Assembly (NCBI GenBank): GCA_023105745.1
Contig: JALGQZ010000015.1
Coordinates: 23,789,499 to 23,853,498, forward strand
DNA length: 64,000 nt
DNA from: Austropuccinia psidii
Lineage: Eukaryota; Basidiomycota; Pucciniomycetes; Pucciniales; Sphaerophragmiaceae
Reading direction: 5' to 3'
This document shows positions 35,401 to 48,700 of this stretch, one piece after another; within the stretch, counting starts at the first letter, position 1; each line of letters starts with the position of its first letter. The notes under the pieces are model-generated. The model saw only the letters and a program-made list of their open reading frames with translations. It made no database searches and was not told where the DNA came from. The translations under genes were made by a program, and so were the position numbers.

Positions 35401-36989
35401 AAAACCATATAGAAAGAATATGTGTTACAGACATTTGCACAGAGTTCTTTAGCCAAGTTAAAGAAAGCTATAAGATAGACAAGAATTGCCATATCTTAAG
35501 CCAACTTCTAATGAAAGACTGCAAAGATCCATCAATTTCATCAAAATTAGATGAAACATGGAAAAAGGCATATGATGAAAGAAGATTCCACCTCCTTGAT
35601 GGAATCCTTTGCCATAGAACAAAACACACATGTGTTATGGCCTTAACAGATAGAACCCTGATAAACACTATTTTACATGAGTGTCATGATAGTGTTGCAG
35701 CTGTACACCTTTCAGAAGACAGAACACTAGAGAGGGTGAAAACCTGCTCTCAGTGGCCAAATTGGAAAAAAGATGTTGCAGAATACTGCCAAACCTGTGA
35801 CAGATGTCAAAAAGGCAACAGAGCCACAGGAAAGAAATTTGGAATGATGATTCAAATCCAAGAGCCAAAATCCCCTTGGCAAATAGTTCATATGGATTGG
35901 GTAACAGAATTACCTTCAGGAGGAGACAGAAGCTATAATGCATGCCTAGTATTAGTTGACAGGTATAGAAAAACTCCCATGTTCCTACCATGTCACAAAG
36001 ATGACACAGCTATGGACACAGCCATAATGATATGGAATAAAGTCATTATCCATACAGGCATATTCCAGAATATTATGAGTGACAGAGACCCAAAATTCAC
36101 TTCAGCATTATGGAAAAATGCCCATAACTTGTTGAGGACCAAATTATCATTCTCAACAGCTTACCATCCTCAAACTGATGGTTTAGCAGAAAGAATGATA
36201 CAAACCTTGCAGGACATGATCAGAAGATTCTGTGCTTATGTACTAGAATTCAAAGATTCTGATGGCTTTACCCATGATTGGTGTACACTAATACCAGCCC
36301 TTGAGCTGGCATATAAAACTTCAATCCATTCTTCTACTGCCAAAACACCAGCAATGCTAGAAAAAGGTTGGAATCCAAGACTTCCTTATGATACCCTCAA
36401 AAAGGACTTAGTGAATATACATCCAACAGCAAGCAGTTTTAAGATAATGCTTGACAAAGCAAGACACCACGCAAACAGATGTATGCAAGATTCTTTCAAA
36501 TATGCAAAAGAAAGATGGGATAAAAGTCATAAACCCCCTGACTTCAAAATAGGAGACTTGGTTGTAGTATCAACCCTTAATTTCAATAACATAAAAGGTC
36601 CAAAGAAATTGAAAGATTCCTTTGCAGGAACATTTATGATAAAAGCACTTCATGGACCCAATGCTGTGCAATTGGAACTCACAGGTGAATTAATGAACAA
36701 ACACCCAACTTTCCTTATAATTCTGATAAAACCTTACAGCTCAAGTAACAAGGAATCATTTCCACTAAGAAATAAACCCCCACTTGAAATTTCCCCCTTA
36801 AAAGAGAGAGAAGAAAAGGAAATTGTAAAAGTCCTTAAAGAAAGAAGGACAAGAAACAAAAAAGACAGAGAATACCTTGTAAGGTATAAAAATTCAACTC
36901 AAGAAGATGAATGGCTACTTAGCAAAGATATAACAAATGCTGATAAAGAACTAAGAAGGTTCAGACATGAAAGAAAACCTGAAAAATAG
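35352..36989 (+). pseudogene. G3 integrase module with chromodomain-like tail (open 545 codons)
   Basis: This is the longest open part of G3 pol. It has the HHCC-type zinc finger (HECHDSVAAVH...CQTCDRCQK), catalytic core Asps in HMDWV and SDRDPKF, and the Glu in [14 protein letters not shown]-type domain (GDLVVVSTLNF...GPKKLKDSFAG) follows, and a basic chromodomain-like end REYLVRYKN...DEWLL. All three catalytic acids are present. It is translated only as part of Gag-Pol in a functional element, and upstream frameshifts separate it from any start here. It covers exactly the region missing in G1. Confidence 0.88.
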
Positions 36990-37107
36990 AAAATTTAAGC
37001 ATTCTTGAGCTTCAAGACTAACAAAGTCTATTGAAGAGGTAGGACAGTGGATGATACCCTAATTACACATATCAGATTGTGGTACAATATTTTTTTGTGG
37101 TAGGGAA

Positions 37108-39089
37108 TGTGAACCTTTGAGATATGACCACATACCCAAAAAGGTCACAAGAAATATTTAACATAATTATACATTAAAAATAATTGCCTTAAAACTACAA
37201 AAATGCAATAAATTGGCATAAAACTTGGTTTAAATTAAAACCCAATGAATAAACATGTGAAATAAATTATACCATTTCATTCCCCATGGTAAAATACACA
37301 TATACCATTTTTATGGCATATCTGTGAAGTCAATATTTAATGAGTTATAAGTAATAATACCTTATAAAAAACATAAATGCCTAATTATTTCAAATACCAA
37401 TGAAGCAACATGTAAAATAAATGGTACCATTGGATTCTACATAAAGCTCCACACATAAAACAATTAAGAAGCTAATCTCCAAAGTCAATACTTAAGGAGT
37501 TAAGCTGAATATATGCACTTTTTTGGTCAACACATATATTCAAGGATTTTAGCTAATATCTTTTGAAATATGCATAATAGAGGGATGAACCAAGAATAAA
37601 GTCATCACGTAATTACTGTAGGAATACAGGAATGAACTTTATTTCTGAAGCTATAAACAAGGTTAAAACCTGTAAGGGATTATTGATTAAAATCAATAGA
37701 GCTGTTGACTACTTTGTGGTGAAAGTGGTCCAAACGTAAAAAAAAGTAGACAGTTGGATTCTACTACTTCATTCGTGAAGAATTATGTATTTCTTATTAT
37801 AATATTCAAGGTCTAACCCCTTGAAATCATGGTTTGAAGTTTAAAATATTAAATTTTGACAGAAAAGATGAGTTACAAGAAAAATCATCAAAAATAGGGT
37901 TTTGATGATTTAGTAAAATGCTCTTGGAAGAATAATAAAGTTATGCCAAGGTATTAAAATTCACTCTCTGAATTTTTTGTAGCATGTAAAACCTGAAAGT
38001 TATTAAGAATCAAAGTTTGATCTTAATTTGATCATTTATGATCACTCACTGTAACCTCAAATTACGTTTAACAGCCATAGGAGTGATACAATTTCTGAAT
38101 ACTCTTATTTTATATTGAAAACTAATAAAATTCACGAATTTTGTGGTTCTCCCAAGCCTTGACATCATCAAACTTAGAGTTATAGTGATAGCTCTAAATA
38201 ATGTCGTAATAATGAGATAATATGGTTTGATCATGATGTGATCATCACCAAACCTTAAACTATTGATCAATTCCAGTGGATATGATCAGTTCACGTCTAC
38301 TAGAAGCCTGTTGCACTCTAGGAGGAAGGAATGTAATATAAATAGAGCTCCTTTTACTCTATTTCCCCATCAGATGCTTACAAAACATTAAATCATTAAA
38401 TAAAAAGGTAATTTCTTTATTCTTTATATATAAAACTTTTATATTATTAAAGACCAAAGATAATCTTATAGTAATCTTCATCTTTGACGTTATTATTGCA
38501 ATTATTCAATTGTTTTGTTTAAATTTCCCTTAAAAACCTCAATTCGACATAAAACCAAGAAAATTTGTAATTTCTCTTAAATTGTATTGTAACTACAATT
38601 TAAATAAGTTGAATTGACATTTCTAGTTGTAAAATCATTCAAAATTATTATATTAAGCATTAAAAGTAGGTTTTTTCTCTTATAATAATAATTTTTCTCT
38701 ATTATTACTTTTAATAATTCTATAATTGATATAAATAGTATTTATATTAATTCATAACTTTAATATTTGTCATATTATTGTTATTAATTGTTTTTTATTA
38801 ATAAAAAACAATTTTTTATGCCTTTATTGTTTGTTGGTAACAATAATAAAGTGCTTTTAATTATATTAATTATCTTATATTAATATATTTATTTTATATA
38901 TATTATTTTTTATAAGATAAATTATATTATTATATTTATTTAATAATATAATTATTTTATGCCATAATTAGAATAAGTTTTTTTATTATAATTATTTATA
39001 TCTTATTTATTTCACTTATAAGGAAATTCATAGTATAATAAGTAAAATATTAGTAATTTTTACTTATTGGTTCATAGTCAAACCTTACA
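37108..39089 (+). repeat. G3 3' LTR
   Basis: It starts TGTGAACC after the polypurine GGTAGGGAA and ends AAACCTTACA. It pairs with 18457-20436. An antisense open stretch (38046-38270) lies at the same place in both LTRs and is not a gene. Confidence 0.92.
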
Positions 39090-40909
39090 AATGGTATAGC
39101 TACAGTAAAAATTAAGGAAAATTTGAAATTGAACTTTTTGTTCAAAATTTCTATCAAATAGTAATAAGTAACATAAAAGAGTTATCAGAGAATGAAGGGA
39201 AAATTGGAAAGATATAGAAACCTAAATAAATCTTTGCACTAAGGGTCAAGAAATCAGAAAATATATTGAAGGAATTCTAGGATATTAAACAGCTTATTGA
39301 ATAAAAGTACAATTAGATAAGGAATATGTGGCAAGGCGCCACCTTAAAGAAAATCAAAGACTTGATAGATGTCCAATTTATTCCCAAATGTCCAAAAAGA
39401 AGGGGGAATTCCAAATATTACCAAATGGAAGAAATTAATGAGGAATATGGTGCAATCATAACCAAAAATATACCCTTATATACAAGATGATATCAATAAA
39501 AATTAAGAAATATTGGTGTTTCTTGTTCAAGTGTAAGAAAATAAAGCTATGAGAAAGTGAGAATTACAAATCTCTTGTTCAAGCTCTGGTTGGAGGATAT
39601 ATAATAACTAGAAGGGATGTCTTGAGATTATATATTGAGTAAGATCTGGATACCAAACGTCTCAGTCATAAAAAAGAAATATTCTCAAAGTGAAGCTCAA
39701 TACAAAGGGACTAGGCTTGAATAAAAAGCCTGGGAAGAATTTTTGAAAAAAATGAAATATATTTGACTCAAAATTAAGAATTCACAACAAGAAGAACCTC
39801 AAAAAATGATTTTGGGGGAAAGAGTCAGTGAAAGAAGTATTGAGTCAATTAAGAAATATCTTAGAAAAAATTAATCTTAAAAATAGGAATTGAAGGGACA
39901 TGAATTATAATTATGATAAGCATACTCCCCAGAATAATCAACAATACAAGAAAAGAAGTCCTTTAACACCTGTATCATATAGCCACCAAATGTATATTCC
40001 TGCACAAATTGTTCCAAAAAAACTTTCCAAATTTATTGCTCTATAGAATAAGGGAAAAAATCAGCAATAGAAGATTTTCAGAAATAGGAAAATCAGAAAC
40101 CAACAAAAATTTCTGAAGCAAATGACCCATTTTCATGAAAACCTGTACTCAGAACAATTAAACAAAGAGTTAAAAGACAAAGTCAAACCCCCATAAATTT
40201 AAAAGAAAAGTCAAATATCAACACATATTTCAGGGAGTAAATGGAAGAAGAAATAGTAATTGTAATGAAAATTCAAGAAATAAACTCTCACAGAGAATAA
40301 TAAGCTCAACTATTGAGTTTGGAAAGGTGAAAATAAGAAAAAAAATGAGGAAAACTAAATTAAGAAAAGAAAGTAATAAAAACTTAAAACTTCTATCATC
40401 AAGATTTTGGAGTTGATTTATATAAAAAATTATATTTAAATCATGATAATAATTTTTTACCCAATTTTTTAAGATTCAAGCTCAATTGAAATATGTATTG
40501 AAAAAACAACAAATATCAGAATAATATCATTTTATGTATATCACCTGAGTTCTTTGATTATTGAAGTTAAGCTTTCAATTGATATGATAAAATAATAGTA
40601 TAATTTAAATACTTAAGACAAATATGAAAGACTGAAAAACTGAAATATAAACATTGTTTCTGGGTAATTAAGTAAATAGCTTACACACAAAAATACTCAA
40701 TAAAAATATAATAAAGTTTGAATATGAAGAAATTTAAATTATTAAAGTAAGAAAATAATATAATAAATATATTATTTCTACAAAATACCACAAGATAAAA
40801 GAGCTTGAGATATGATTCCCATAAGACATAATGGTGAAAATACTTGAAAATATTTCTTGGTAAAATTAAACTTTCAAATGTTTATCTTTCTTTCATAAAG
40901 AGTAGCATT
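39090..40909. other. Decayed A-rich sequence, probably old transposon
   Basis: It is strongly purine-biased on this strand (A-rich with GAA/AAG runs), as are the Gypsy interiors, but it holds no open frame and no motif I can align. It is most likely a very old element interior leading into the fossil gag at 40910. Confidence 0.45.
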
Positions 40910-41560
40910 ATTGTAATATACATGAAACACAGTCACATGGAAATCCCTCTGTGACTTCTTAAGGGTTAAAGAGGAATTGAAAAAAAACACAAGAAAGAAA
41001 AAGAACAGTGAATCTCTAATCAACTTCAAAGACCAGACACCATTAACTGTAGAAAGGGCCAAGAAATCAAGGAAAACCCCACAAAAATAGGCTAAGACAA
41101 TAATAGTTATGAAACAAGCTTTCAACTTCAAAGGAAAATCTACAAAGAATGTAGAGCATTCAACTTCTCAAGGCCCTCAAAAGGGTTAATGAAGCTTGAA
41201 AAAAAATATTTTTTTCCAATGTTATTTTGGACATTGTCAACATGAAAACAACATTCGTTAGAGATCTTGAATAACTAAGAAAGCCTTCATAAATATGGAA
41301 AGTAAGAAGAGGAAGAAGGAAAAATAATTTTGGATCAAATGACTAACAAGACACTCATAATCAGGGTGTACTTCTGGAAGTATGATTCCAAATGAAATTA
41401 CACACCAAGGTTCAACTAAGGGTTCGGAAAAAGATTTAGCAAGTCATTCATAAGCATAAACTCCTGAAATACATTTTAAAAGGGGGAATAGACTAAACAA
41501 TTTCTAGAATCACATATTTATGAGAAGAAATAAGAACAAAAACTAAGGAGATCCGAAATT
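40910..41560 (+). pseudogene. Fossil of a G2/G4-type accessory gene, intron included
   Basis: Between stops one can still read the G2 exon-1 order: ACACAGTCACA (from ETQSQ), a CATCTGTGAC-like block, AAGACCAGACACCATTA (from K-W-T-P-I), AAGGGCCAAGAAA, and AACTTCAAAGGAAAATCT (from S-K-G-K-L). A degenerate intron follows, ending TTCGTTAGAGATCTTG, where G2 has TCTTAGAGATCTTG. The second exon is traceable to about 41480 (CATAAACTCCTGA from H-K-L-L). This shows the same exon-intron-exon plan in an old relative. Confidence 0.7.
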
Positions 41561-42638
41561 ACCTTTTTAGTATATATGATGGACCAATGAATTTCACTTC
41601 ATTATTAATGGTCATGAGAGCATACTTGAAAGAAATGTTTTTTATAATAAGGGTGTGATATGAGTTCCTTCAAGTATTGATTGATATTGTTGTTTTGAAT
41701 AGTTATGAACAGCTCAAAAAACCTTTTTTATTTCAAAATAATAGTGCTTCAATTGAAAATTTTTGTGATATTCTCCATTATATTAATCTCTAACTTAATT
41801 ATACCTTGAAACATAATATTCCTTAGTCACTATATTTCAAGGAAAAGCTCATGGAATTTCTATCATCTGAAATTTAAACTGAGATGAATGGAATGTTAAA
41901 AAATGGTCATTTTTACAATATATATTCAAGTAGAATTTTGCTTCACTGTAAATACTTTTTAGACCATGGAGATTTTAATATTGACCAAATATCCCATCTG
42001 AGGCTAACTCAGGATTATTAATGAGGAAAATATTAAAGATTTAATTTGAGATATATTGTCATGCTAATATTACCAAATGAGGTAGCAAATGTGTCCCTAT
42101 CAAATTCATCTATATTTTTTGGATAACAAGTCTGCTTTTTTTACTTGATAACATTTTTAGCTGAGAATTACTGTTTTAAGTATTTATCTTACTATGATGA
42201 TTATATTGAAGGTGAATCTTCAAGAAATATTAATTATGAACAGTTTTTCTAGCCAAACTTGTCACAAGATATACATTTAAGCAATGATCTCAGCCTGTGA
42301 AGGGATATCGCACTTAGAATTCCTGAATTCAAAGATCTCCAATTGAGATTGAAATTCACAATTAAGAAAATTTGGCGGTATTTTTTTCAGCTCTGGAGTT
42401 TATTATTAATTGGACGTCCTCTATGATGTGTTTTGTGTTCCATTATTTAACAAAAACTGGATTTGAAGGTGAAAGATATTAATCCATATTCAATTCAAGC
42501 TAAATAATATTCAATAAAACAATTCAAAACCATGGGAAAAGGGGGGCCAACCAAAGGTAAAAATTTGTAAATTATGGAAATCTTCATTCATTAAGAATTA
42601 TAATTACGTAACAGTGTGAAAATCACTATGTATATTAA
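41561..42638. other. Unassigned AT-rich sequence left of G4
   Basis: There is no recognisable gene. It may be host intergenic DNA or more of the fossil element. ATTAA at 42634-42638 is the left duplication of G4. Confidence 0.45.
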
Positions 42639-44078
42639 TGTCAGCCTGTGACTCAAAACCAGAGCACAAGCATGACAGCCAAAATACCATAAACCAATGG
42701 TATAGCCAAGATACCACCAAAACATGGAGCTGACCCAAATCAGCTCAAAAGGTATCAAAACAAAGAGGAAACTCACCTCTTCCTGAAAATATAAGTCCCA
42801 TCACCATAGGACAAGGAATAACAAAGTTATTCCTGCTCAAAGTTATTGCTGAGCATAAACCTTATTTTCACCTCTCATCTATAATCTAGAAGGAGAGGCT
42901 TAACCCAATCAAATGGGTACTCAGAATGAAGCTCTAAGCCAGGGCTATCCAATGGTACCAGCCAAACTGAGCCAGCACCAATATTACTGGAGTTATGGTC
43001 AATTTCAGGCCAAATAAGGGTGAACAAAACATTCACCTCTCATCTAACTTCTACAGTTTTAGTGTGGGATACCTGAAGTGGGTTCTTTTTGGAAAGAGCA
43101 CAATCAGGGCTATCTGATGGTGTCATCCATTTCCTCATATCTCAACTACTGCAGAAGGTATGGGGCAAACAAGCTCAATACAGCTTTTTGCCTAAAACAC
43201 GCAAATGTACAAAAATCCTGTACATGGGATAACTTTGCCATATTGAATGATATGCATATCAAATGAGGTACCATTGTGTAGAGCACATACAGGGCTACAC
43301 ACTGAACCAATTTTGAGGTTGATATCTCAAGAATTGACATAGCTATGGCTGTTTTAAGGTAAAAATCCCACCTGCTGTCATATACAGCCTTACCATGGGA
43401 TAATATCCCATAATCATGAATATGAGGTGTCAAATAGACAAAGAAGCATTTTTTTACTTCAATACCTCATATGTCAGTCAATACTGGGGTCCTATACAGT
43501 TTCTGTACAGCATTCTACGCGTCATACATGTCAGAATCAGGCTGTGAGGTCCCCAGATGAAAATTTTCACCCTGTATTGGTGAAAACCACCCAGATGTGG
43601 TTTCAAAACCACATCCAAGCCCAATACAGGCTATAAAGGCTGTTTTCAAACCACAAGCCAGTACTAGAAAGTGAAAAAAATCTTCACTTCCTCTACGTGG
43701 AAAGGTCTAGCACCCTTTCCACCCCATTTCAGGATAAAAAGGAGGCTTTTCACAGCCAGAATTGTCTCCTCATCCTGCTCTTGAATACCCTATGTAGTAA
43801 ACTGTCAAAAACAGTTTTACTCTTGGGTAATAAACAGGTATAATTATATATTTAATTATTGTAAATCGTATTATAGTAACCCAACTGGCAAGATTGCACC
43901 CTGGGTTTTCAATAGCGCTCACCACCACGATTTCGCAATAGTAGAACCCCTTAATTATATTATAAATCATCTTTAAAAAACCAAAAACCCTTATTTTAAA
44001 TCAATTTTCTACGTGTCACAGTCATAATTCTAGTTGTAAATACCCTTATTACCACTCCAATAAAGACTCAGCCTGACA
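42639..44078 (+). repeat. G4 5' LTR
   Basis: TGTCAGCCTGTGACTCAAAACC to CTCAGCCTGACA. A promoter-like GATAAAAAGG at 43733-43742 follows a CTACGTGG box. Small open stretches in it (43078, 43146, 43427) recur in other copies and are LTR sequence only. Confidence 0.94.
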
Positions 44079-44124
44079 TTTTGGGGGCCTGGCCATGTTT
44101 TTTTACTTATCCTTGGACCTTACA

Positions 44125-45742
44125 AGTAAGTTTTTCTCTTTTTTATCATTTATTGACACCTGTTTTACCTTTTTTAGGCGTCATTTTTCTCTTTAAATAT
44201 ATCTTTTATATATATTTTTTAATTTTTAAAAATAAATACTCATATATTATAGAGTATCTGTCACGTGGCTAATAACCACAAGACTAGTATTTTTGGCGTG
44301 TTTTATATATAAAAACACTTTAAGCCACTGATACAGTCTTAATTCTTAAGTGAATTAAGAGAGCTCATACTGATAAACCAACAGTTGAGGCATGTCTGGG
44401 CACATTGTTCACTCAATTGCCCTGTAATACACCATCTTTTGACAGAGTATACTTGCTAATTACAAGTATTCTGTGAGATATTGGTATACAAACAGTATAC
44501 CACATATCAGTAAGCTGTATTTTTGACATGGAATTGTTGATTCAATTACATCGTCATAATACAAGGGCATATTGTAATAATATACAAGCCCAGAGGCCAT
44601 TCTTAGACGTGCAAAACCAGCCTTTTAAGAAGTCTTAACTGACATAACCCCTCTTTTTTTCCTGTTTGATTCAGTGGAAGAAAACTTCATACCACTTGAG
44701 ACCCAGTCACAGGCCAACACACCAGTGACACCCTCAGAACCAGAGGCCAGCAAGGGCAAGGGAAAAAGGCTTAGTTAAGGCCTCATTACCGCCAAGAAGT
44801 GGACACCAATAGCCACTCAGAGAAGTAGAAAACAACGAAACTCTGCATCCATACAAGGTAAACCAACCTTAACCACTTGTACAGGAAAGATTACAATTAT
44901 TAACCCAGTTGTAACTTCCAAAGGCAAACTTCCCAAGTCAGCAGACAGTAAATTTGTACAAGGCACAGTCAAAGGTAAATACCCTAAGAACATAAAGTTT
45001 TTGACTGCTTACAAACACTGATATGTCCCCTGTATACCTCAGAGACCTTGGCTTCCAAAGGAATCAGCCAGAGGATAGAGGAGGATTGTCCAGAACCAGA
45101 AGACGTGAAAGAGGACACCCTGGACACAGTGGTGGATGGCAAAACAATGAGGGAGATAATATCAACCTTGCCATTCACACTCCAATTCAACAGAAACCTC
45201 AAACCAGAGGACTGGAAGGATATGGATCAAGTTCTTCAGATCCACCAACTCCTCAAAGACTTATTTCAATGGAGCATGGACAACAAGAGGTTCAACCTAG
45301 CAACTCACTGGGCAGAACTTGGATCAAGTTGCCATAAGATCTGTCTCAAAGAGATAGACTTCAAAGACCTTATGGTAATCACCAAAGGTTGGAATCCTAC
45401 CAGGCAGCACAGACTCCTGGAGGCAAGGGCACAGAGGATAAGGGAGAATCAAGCCACTATCCAGGCAATAGAAGAACAATTAACCCAGACAGGGCCTCCT
45501 CAGATTCCTTCAGGTTCACAGGGAGCAGGCCAAATCAGATCTCCAGTGGCTTCACACCATTCAGAAACCAACAGATCAGTGGCCAAGAGTCACCATTCTT
45601 CACAATTCCAGGAAGTTTCCAGGAGAAGACAGGGAAACAAGGGCAAGAACAAAGCTTCCTTCAACCAGAGGAGGAAAGAGTCAGACCCCATGATCCAGAA
45701 CTGTTAGATTTGGTAAAAGAAGTACACAAGAACCAGAAGTAG
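44125..45742 (+). pseudogene. G4 overlapping spliced accessory gene, one stop and one frameshift
   Basis: The leader exon ends in A at 44125 before GTAAGT. The leader intron is 44126-44674. Exon 44675-44974 follows, then a 68-nt GT-AG intron (44975-45042), and an exon from 45043. The splice-built start would read ATGGAAGAAAAC. It matches G2 and G5 throughout: EENFIPLETQSQ, KITIINPVVTSKGKLPKS, LKDLFQWSMDNKRF, GWNPTRQHRLLEARAQRIRENQA. A TAA at 44776 replaces the GAA seen in G5. A one-base deletion near 45700 moves the conserved ending (LLDLVKEVHKNQK) into the neighbouring frame, where it stops at 45742. Introns and phases are the same as in G2. Confidence 0.72.
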
Positions 45743-48700
45743 TTGTAAACCACTCTAGAATCAGTAGTCCTAGTAATAGAAACATTACCCCCACTCAGAC
45801 TGAAAATAACATTGTCACATCTGAGAGTAACATCAACAGTGATACACTGTGGTTACAAATGTCCCAATATGCTTAACAATCTGCAAAGCATTTTGCAGAA
45901 ATTAAAGCTAGCCAAGAGAGGATGAGACAAACTCAAGCCTCCTTGGAACAAATAGTTAAGAATCTTCAAGAAGGATATGCTCAACTGAGCAAAGCCTCTG
46001 AAGAAACCAACAAAAGACTGAATATAGTTTTTGAAGAACAACACCACAGCACAAGGGACAGGGAGTATCTGGATCAAGACATTAACAAGTTGTTTAATGC
46101 CTACCATAGCTTGAAGCCCCAACCACAAGGCCAAGTTATGGATAATCCATATCAACCAGATGACATCAAACCAGATGCCATGTTGATGAATAAGGCAAGA
46201 TCTCCATCACAATACCAAGATGGAGATGGCATTTCTTATTTAGAGAAGGAAGCCTTGAAACAGCTTCCTGAGGCCTCAAACTGGCCCAAATTCTCTGGAT
46301 CAGGAGAATATGATCATATGGAACTCATAGATTATATTGATGGACTCTTCATTGATGTACCAAGCATACCAGACTACTGGATTACTGCTAGATTGAATAC
46401 TTCATTTAAAGGTCATGCAAGTATATGGTACACAGAAATGAAAGAAATCCATGGCAGAAGAAACTGGCCATGGTGGAAGAGTCAAATCATCCAAAAGTAC
46501 AGTGATGGAACATGGATATGGCAAAAGACCATGTCATTTGAAAATGACAAATACTCTGTGGACAAAGATCCATATGAGTGGTGTCTTAGACAGTCTAAAA
46601 GACTTACAGCCATTGATCCTCAGATGAACATCCAAATGAGGAATCACAAACTCCTGACACAATTTTCAGGAGAGCTAGAGCATGCAGTAAAATGCAGATG
46701 CAACCAGAATTGCACTCTAGATTACATTGCCAACACCTTACAAGACATAAGGAAAAGGACTAATATAGGGAAATTCACCCCATATAAGAGCAGTAGTTTC
46801 AAAGAGAAACAACCTTTCAAGGTAGAGATTAAAGACAAACCCAAAGAAAGAGTGGCAGAGGTGGCAAAGAAGAGGAATTCTTGTCACAATTGTGGTTCAA
46901 CAGACCACTATGCCAACAACTGTTGAAAGGTAAAGAAAAAATTCTATGCCATAGAAAAAGTCCCTGAGGAAGAACCCCCAACAGAGGATTCTGAATCAGA
47001 CTCCATGGGTGATGCAATCAGAGAACCATCTGATGATGATCAAGACCCAAGAGAGGAATTTCTAGTTGAATAACAAAAGGAAACCCCACTGGAAATCCAG
47101 GACATACAGTTGGAAGCAGGTATGCCACAGGACACTGCTAACAAGAACTTGTGCAAACACATACAAGATGCACAAACATTCCTGGTTACACCAACCAAAG
47201 GAATGGCATATATACATGGGACAGCCACAAAAATGACTGTTTGCATTGACAATGCTCAGCACCCACTGATCATGTATAGTGGAGCACACTGCTCCATAGT
47301 GGCCAGAAACTATCTGGATACCCACTTCCCAAACTGGGAGAAACACCTCTTGCCCACTAAGGCAAAGAACTTTAAAAGTGCATCAGGGAAGATAACCTCC
47401 ATTGGGACAATTATCAAAGAGATAATTATACCCCACAGGAAGGGTAATATCAGACTCAACCCAGAGTTTGTAGTGCTGAATGATGCCTATATCCAAGTGT
47501 TTTTACTGGGAAAAGATTACCACAGGATGTATGGCATAGACATTTACAACAGTAAAAATAGGCACATCACTATTGGTACTAACAAGGAAAAGAAATTTTC
47601 ACTTGACATATACCAGATATCTTCTCAAAACCCACTAGAAGAACTTCTGAAAGAATTCAGAGAGGGAAAGTTTAGCACTACCCTCACCAGTAAACAAAAA
47701 CTAAGTTTACTGAAGATGCTGAGGAAGAACAGACCAGCATTTGCCATTGGTGAAGAACCATTAGGCAAGATCAAAGGCCATGATAAAGATCTATATCTGG
47801 ATGTGGAAAGGCCTTACCCACCCATGCTGAGGAGACCTCCTTATCCAGCAAGCCTGGAAACCAGGAAAGAAATTGAGAAACATATCAATGAACTCCTGGA
47901 TATGGATGTCATCAGGAAGATTGGACATAATGAAATAGTGGAAATCACCACCCCTGTCCTAATCACCTGGCATGATGGCAAGTATAGACTGTGTGGAGAC
48001 TTCAGAGGTATGAATAACTACACAAAAGCAGACAGGTACCCCATACCTAGGATACCTCATGCCCTAGATAAACTGGCTAAAGCCAAATACATAACCAAAA
48101 TGGATTGTATGAAAGGCTTCCACCAAAATGGAGTTAAACCAAACTCCATGAAGTTACTCAGGATAATATGCAATATGGGCATATATGAGTACACCAGAAT
48201 GCCATTTGGCATCAAAAATGCACCAGCCCACTTCCAAAGGATGATGGACACAATATTTCAAGATGAAATATTGGAAGGCTGGATGGTAGTATATATTGAT
48301 GATATCATTATATACTCAGAGACATGGGAAGACCATGTGCAATACATAGACAGAGTGCTAAGTAAATGCACACCCATAAATCTGAAAATTTCACTTAAAA
48401 AGTGCAATTTTGGCCAACAAGAGTTACTAGCTCTAGGACATAAAGTCTCAGGTCTTAGTCTGGCAATTAACCAGAAAAAAGTAGCAGCAGTACTGCAAAA
48501 AAAAGTACCAAAGAACATCAAAGAGATGAAACCCTTTCTTGGGTTTCCTAGCTACTCTAGAAACCACATCAAACATTTTGCCCACATAACCAGTCGTTTG
48601 TACAAGTTATCTTCAAAAGATGTAGTTTTTGAAATAACCAAAGAAATGAGGGATGCATATGAGAGGATCAAATATGAACTCACTAATGCACCTGTGCTCA

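Larger units (their letters stand above)
18457..39089 (+). mobile_element. Ty3/Gypsy retrotransposon G3, old, hosting nested G2
   Basis: LTRs of 1,980 bp (18457-20436) and 1,982 bp (37108-39089) run from TGTGAACC to CTTACA (CTTAAA in the left copy). Flanks are AATGT on the left and AATGG on the right, a five-base duplication with one change. The interior is split by G2, which inserted in the leader at 20900/31000. Without G2 the element is about 10.5 kb. Gag-Pol is broken by stops and frameshifts, while the integrase-chromodomain end is still a long open frame. Family features (LTR ends, polypurine tract, accessory gene with two introns) group it with G1 and G0. Confidence 0.93.

Noticed and set aside
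43146..43433. Small frames recurring in LTRs (43146, 51421, 63549 minus; 42591; 58905)
   Set aside because: They recur only because the LTRs are homologous, and copies are interrupted at different points.
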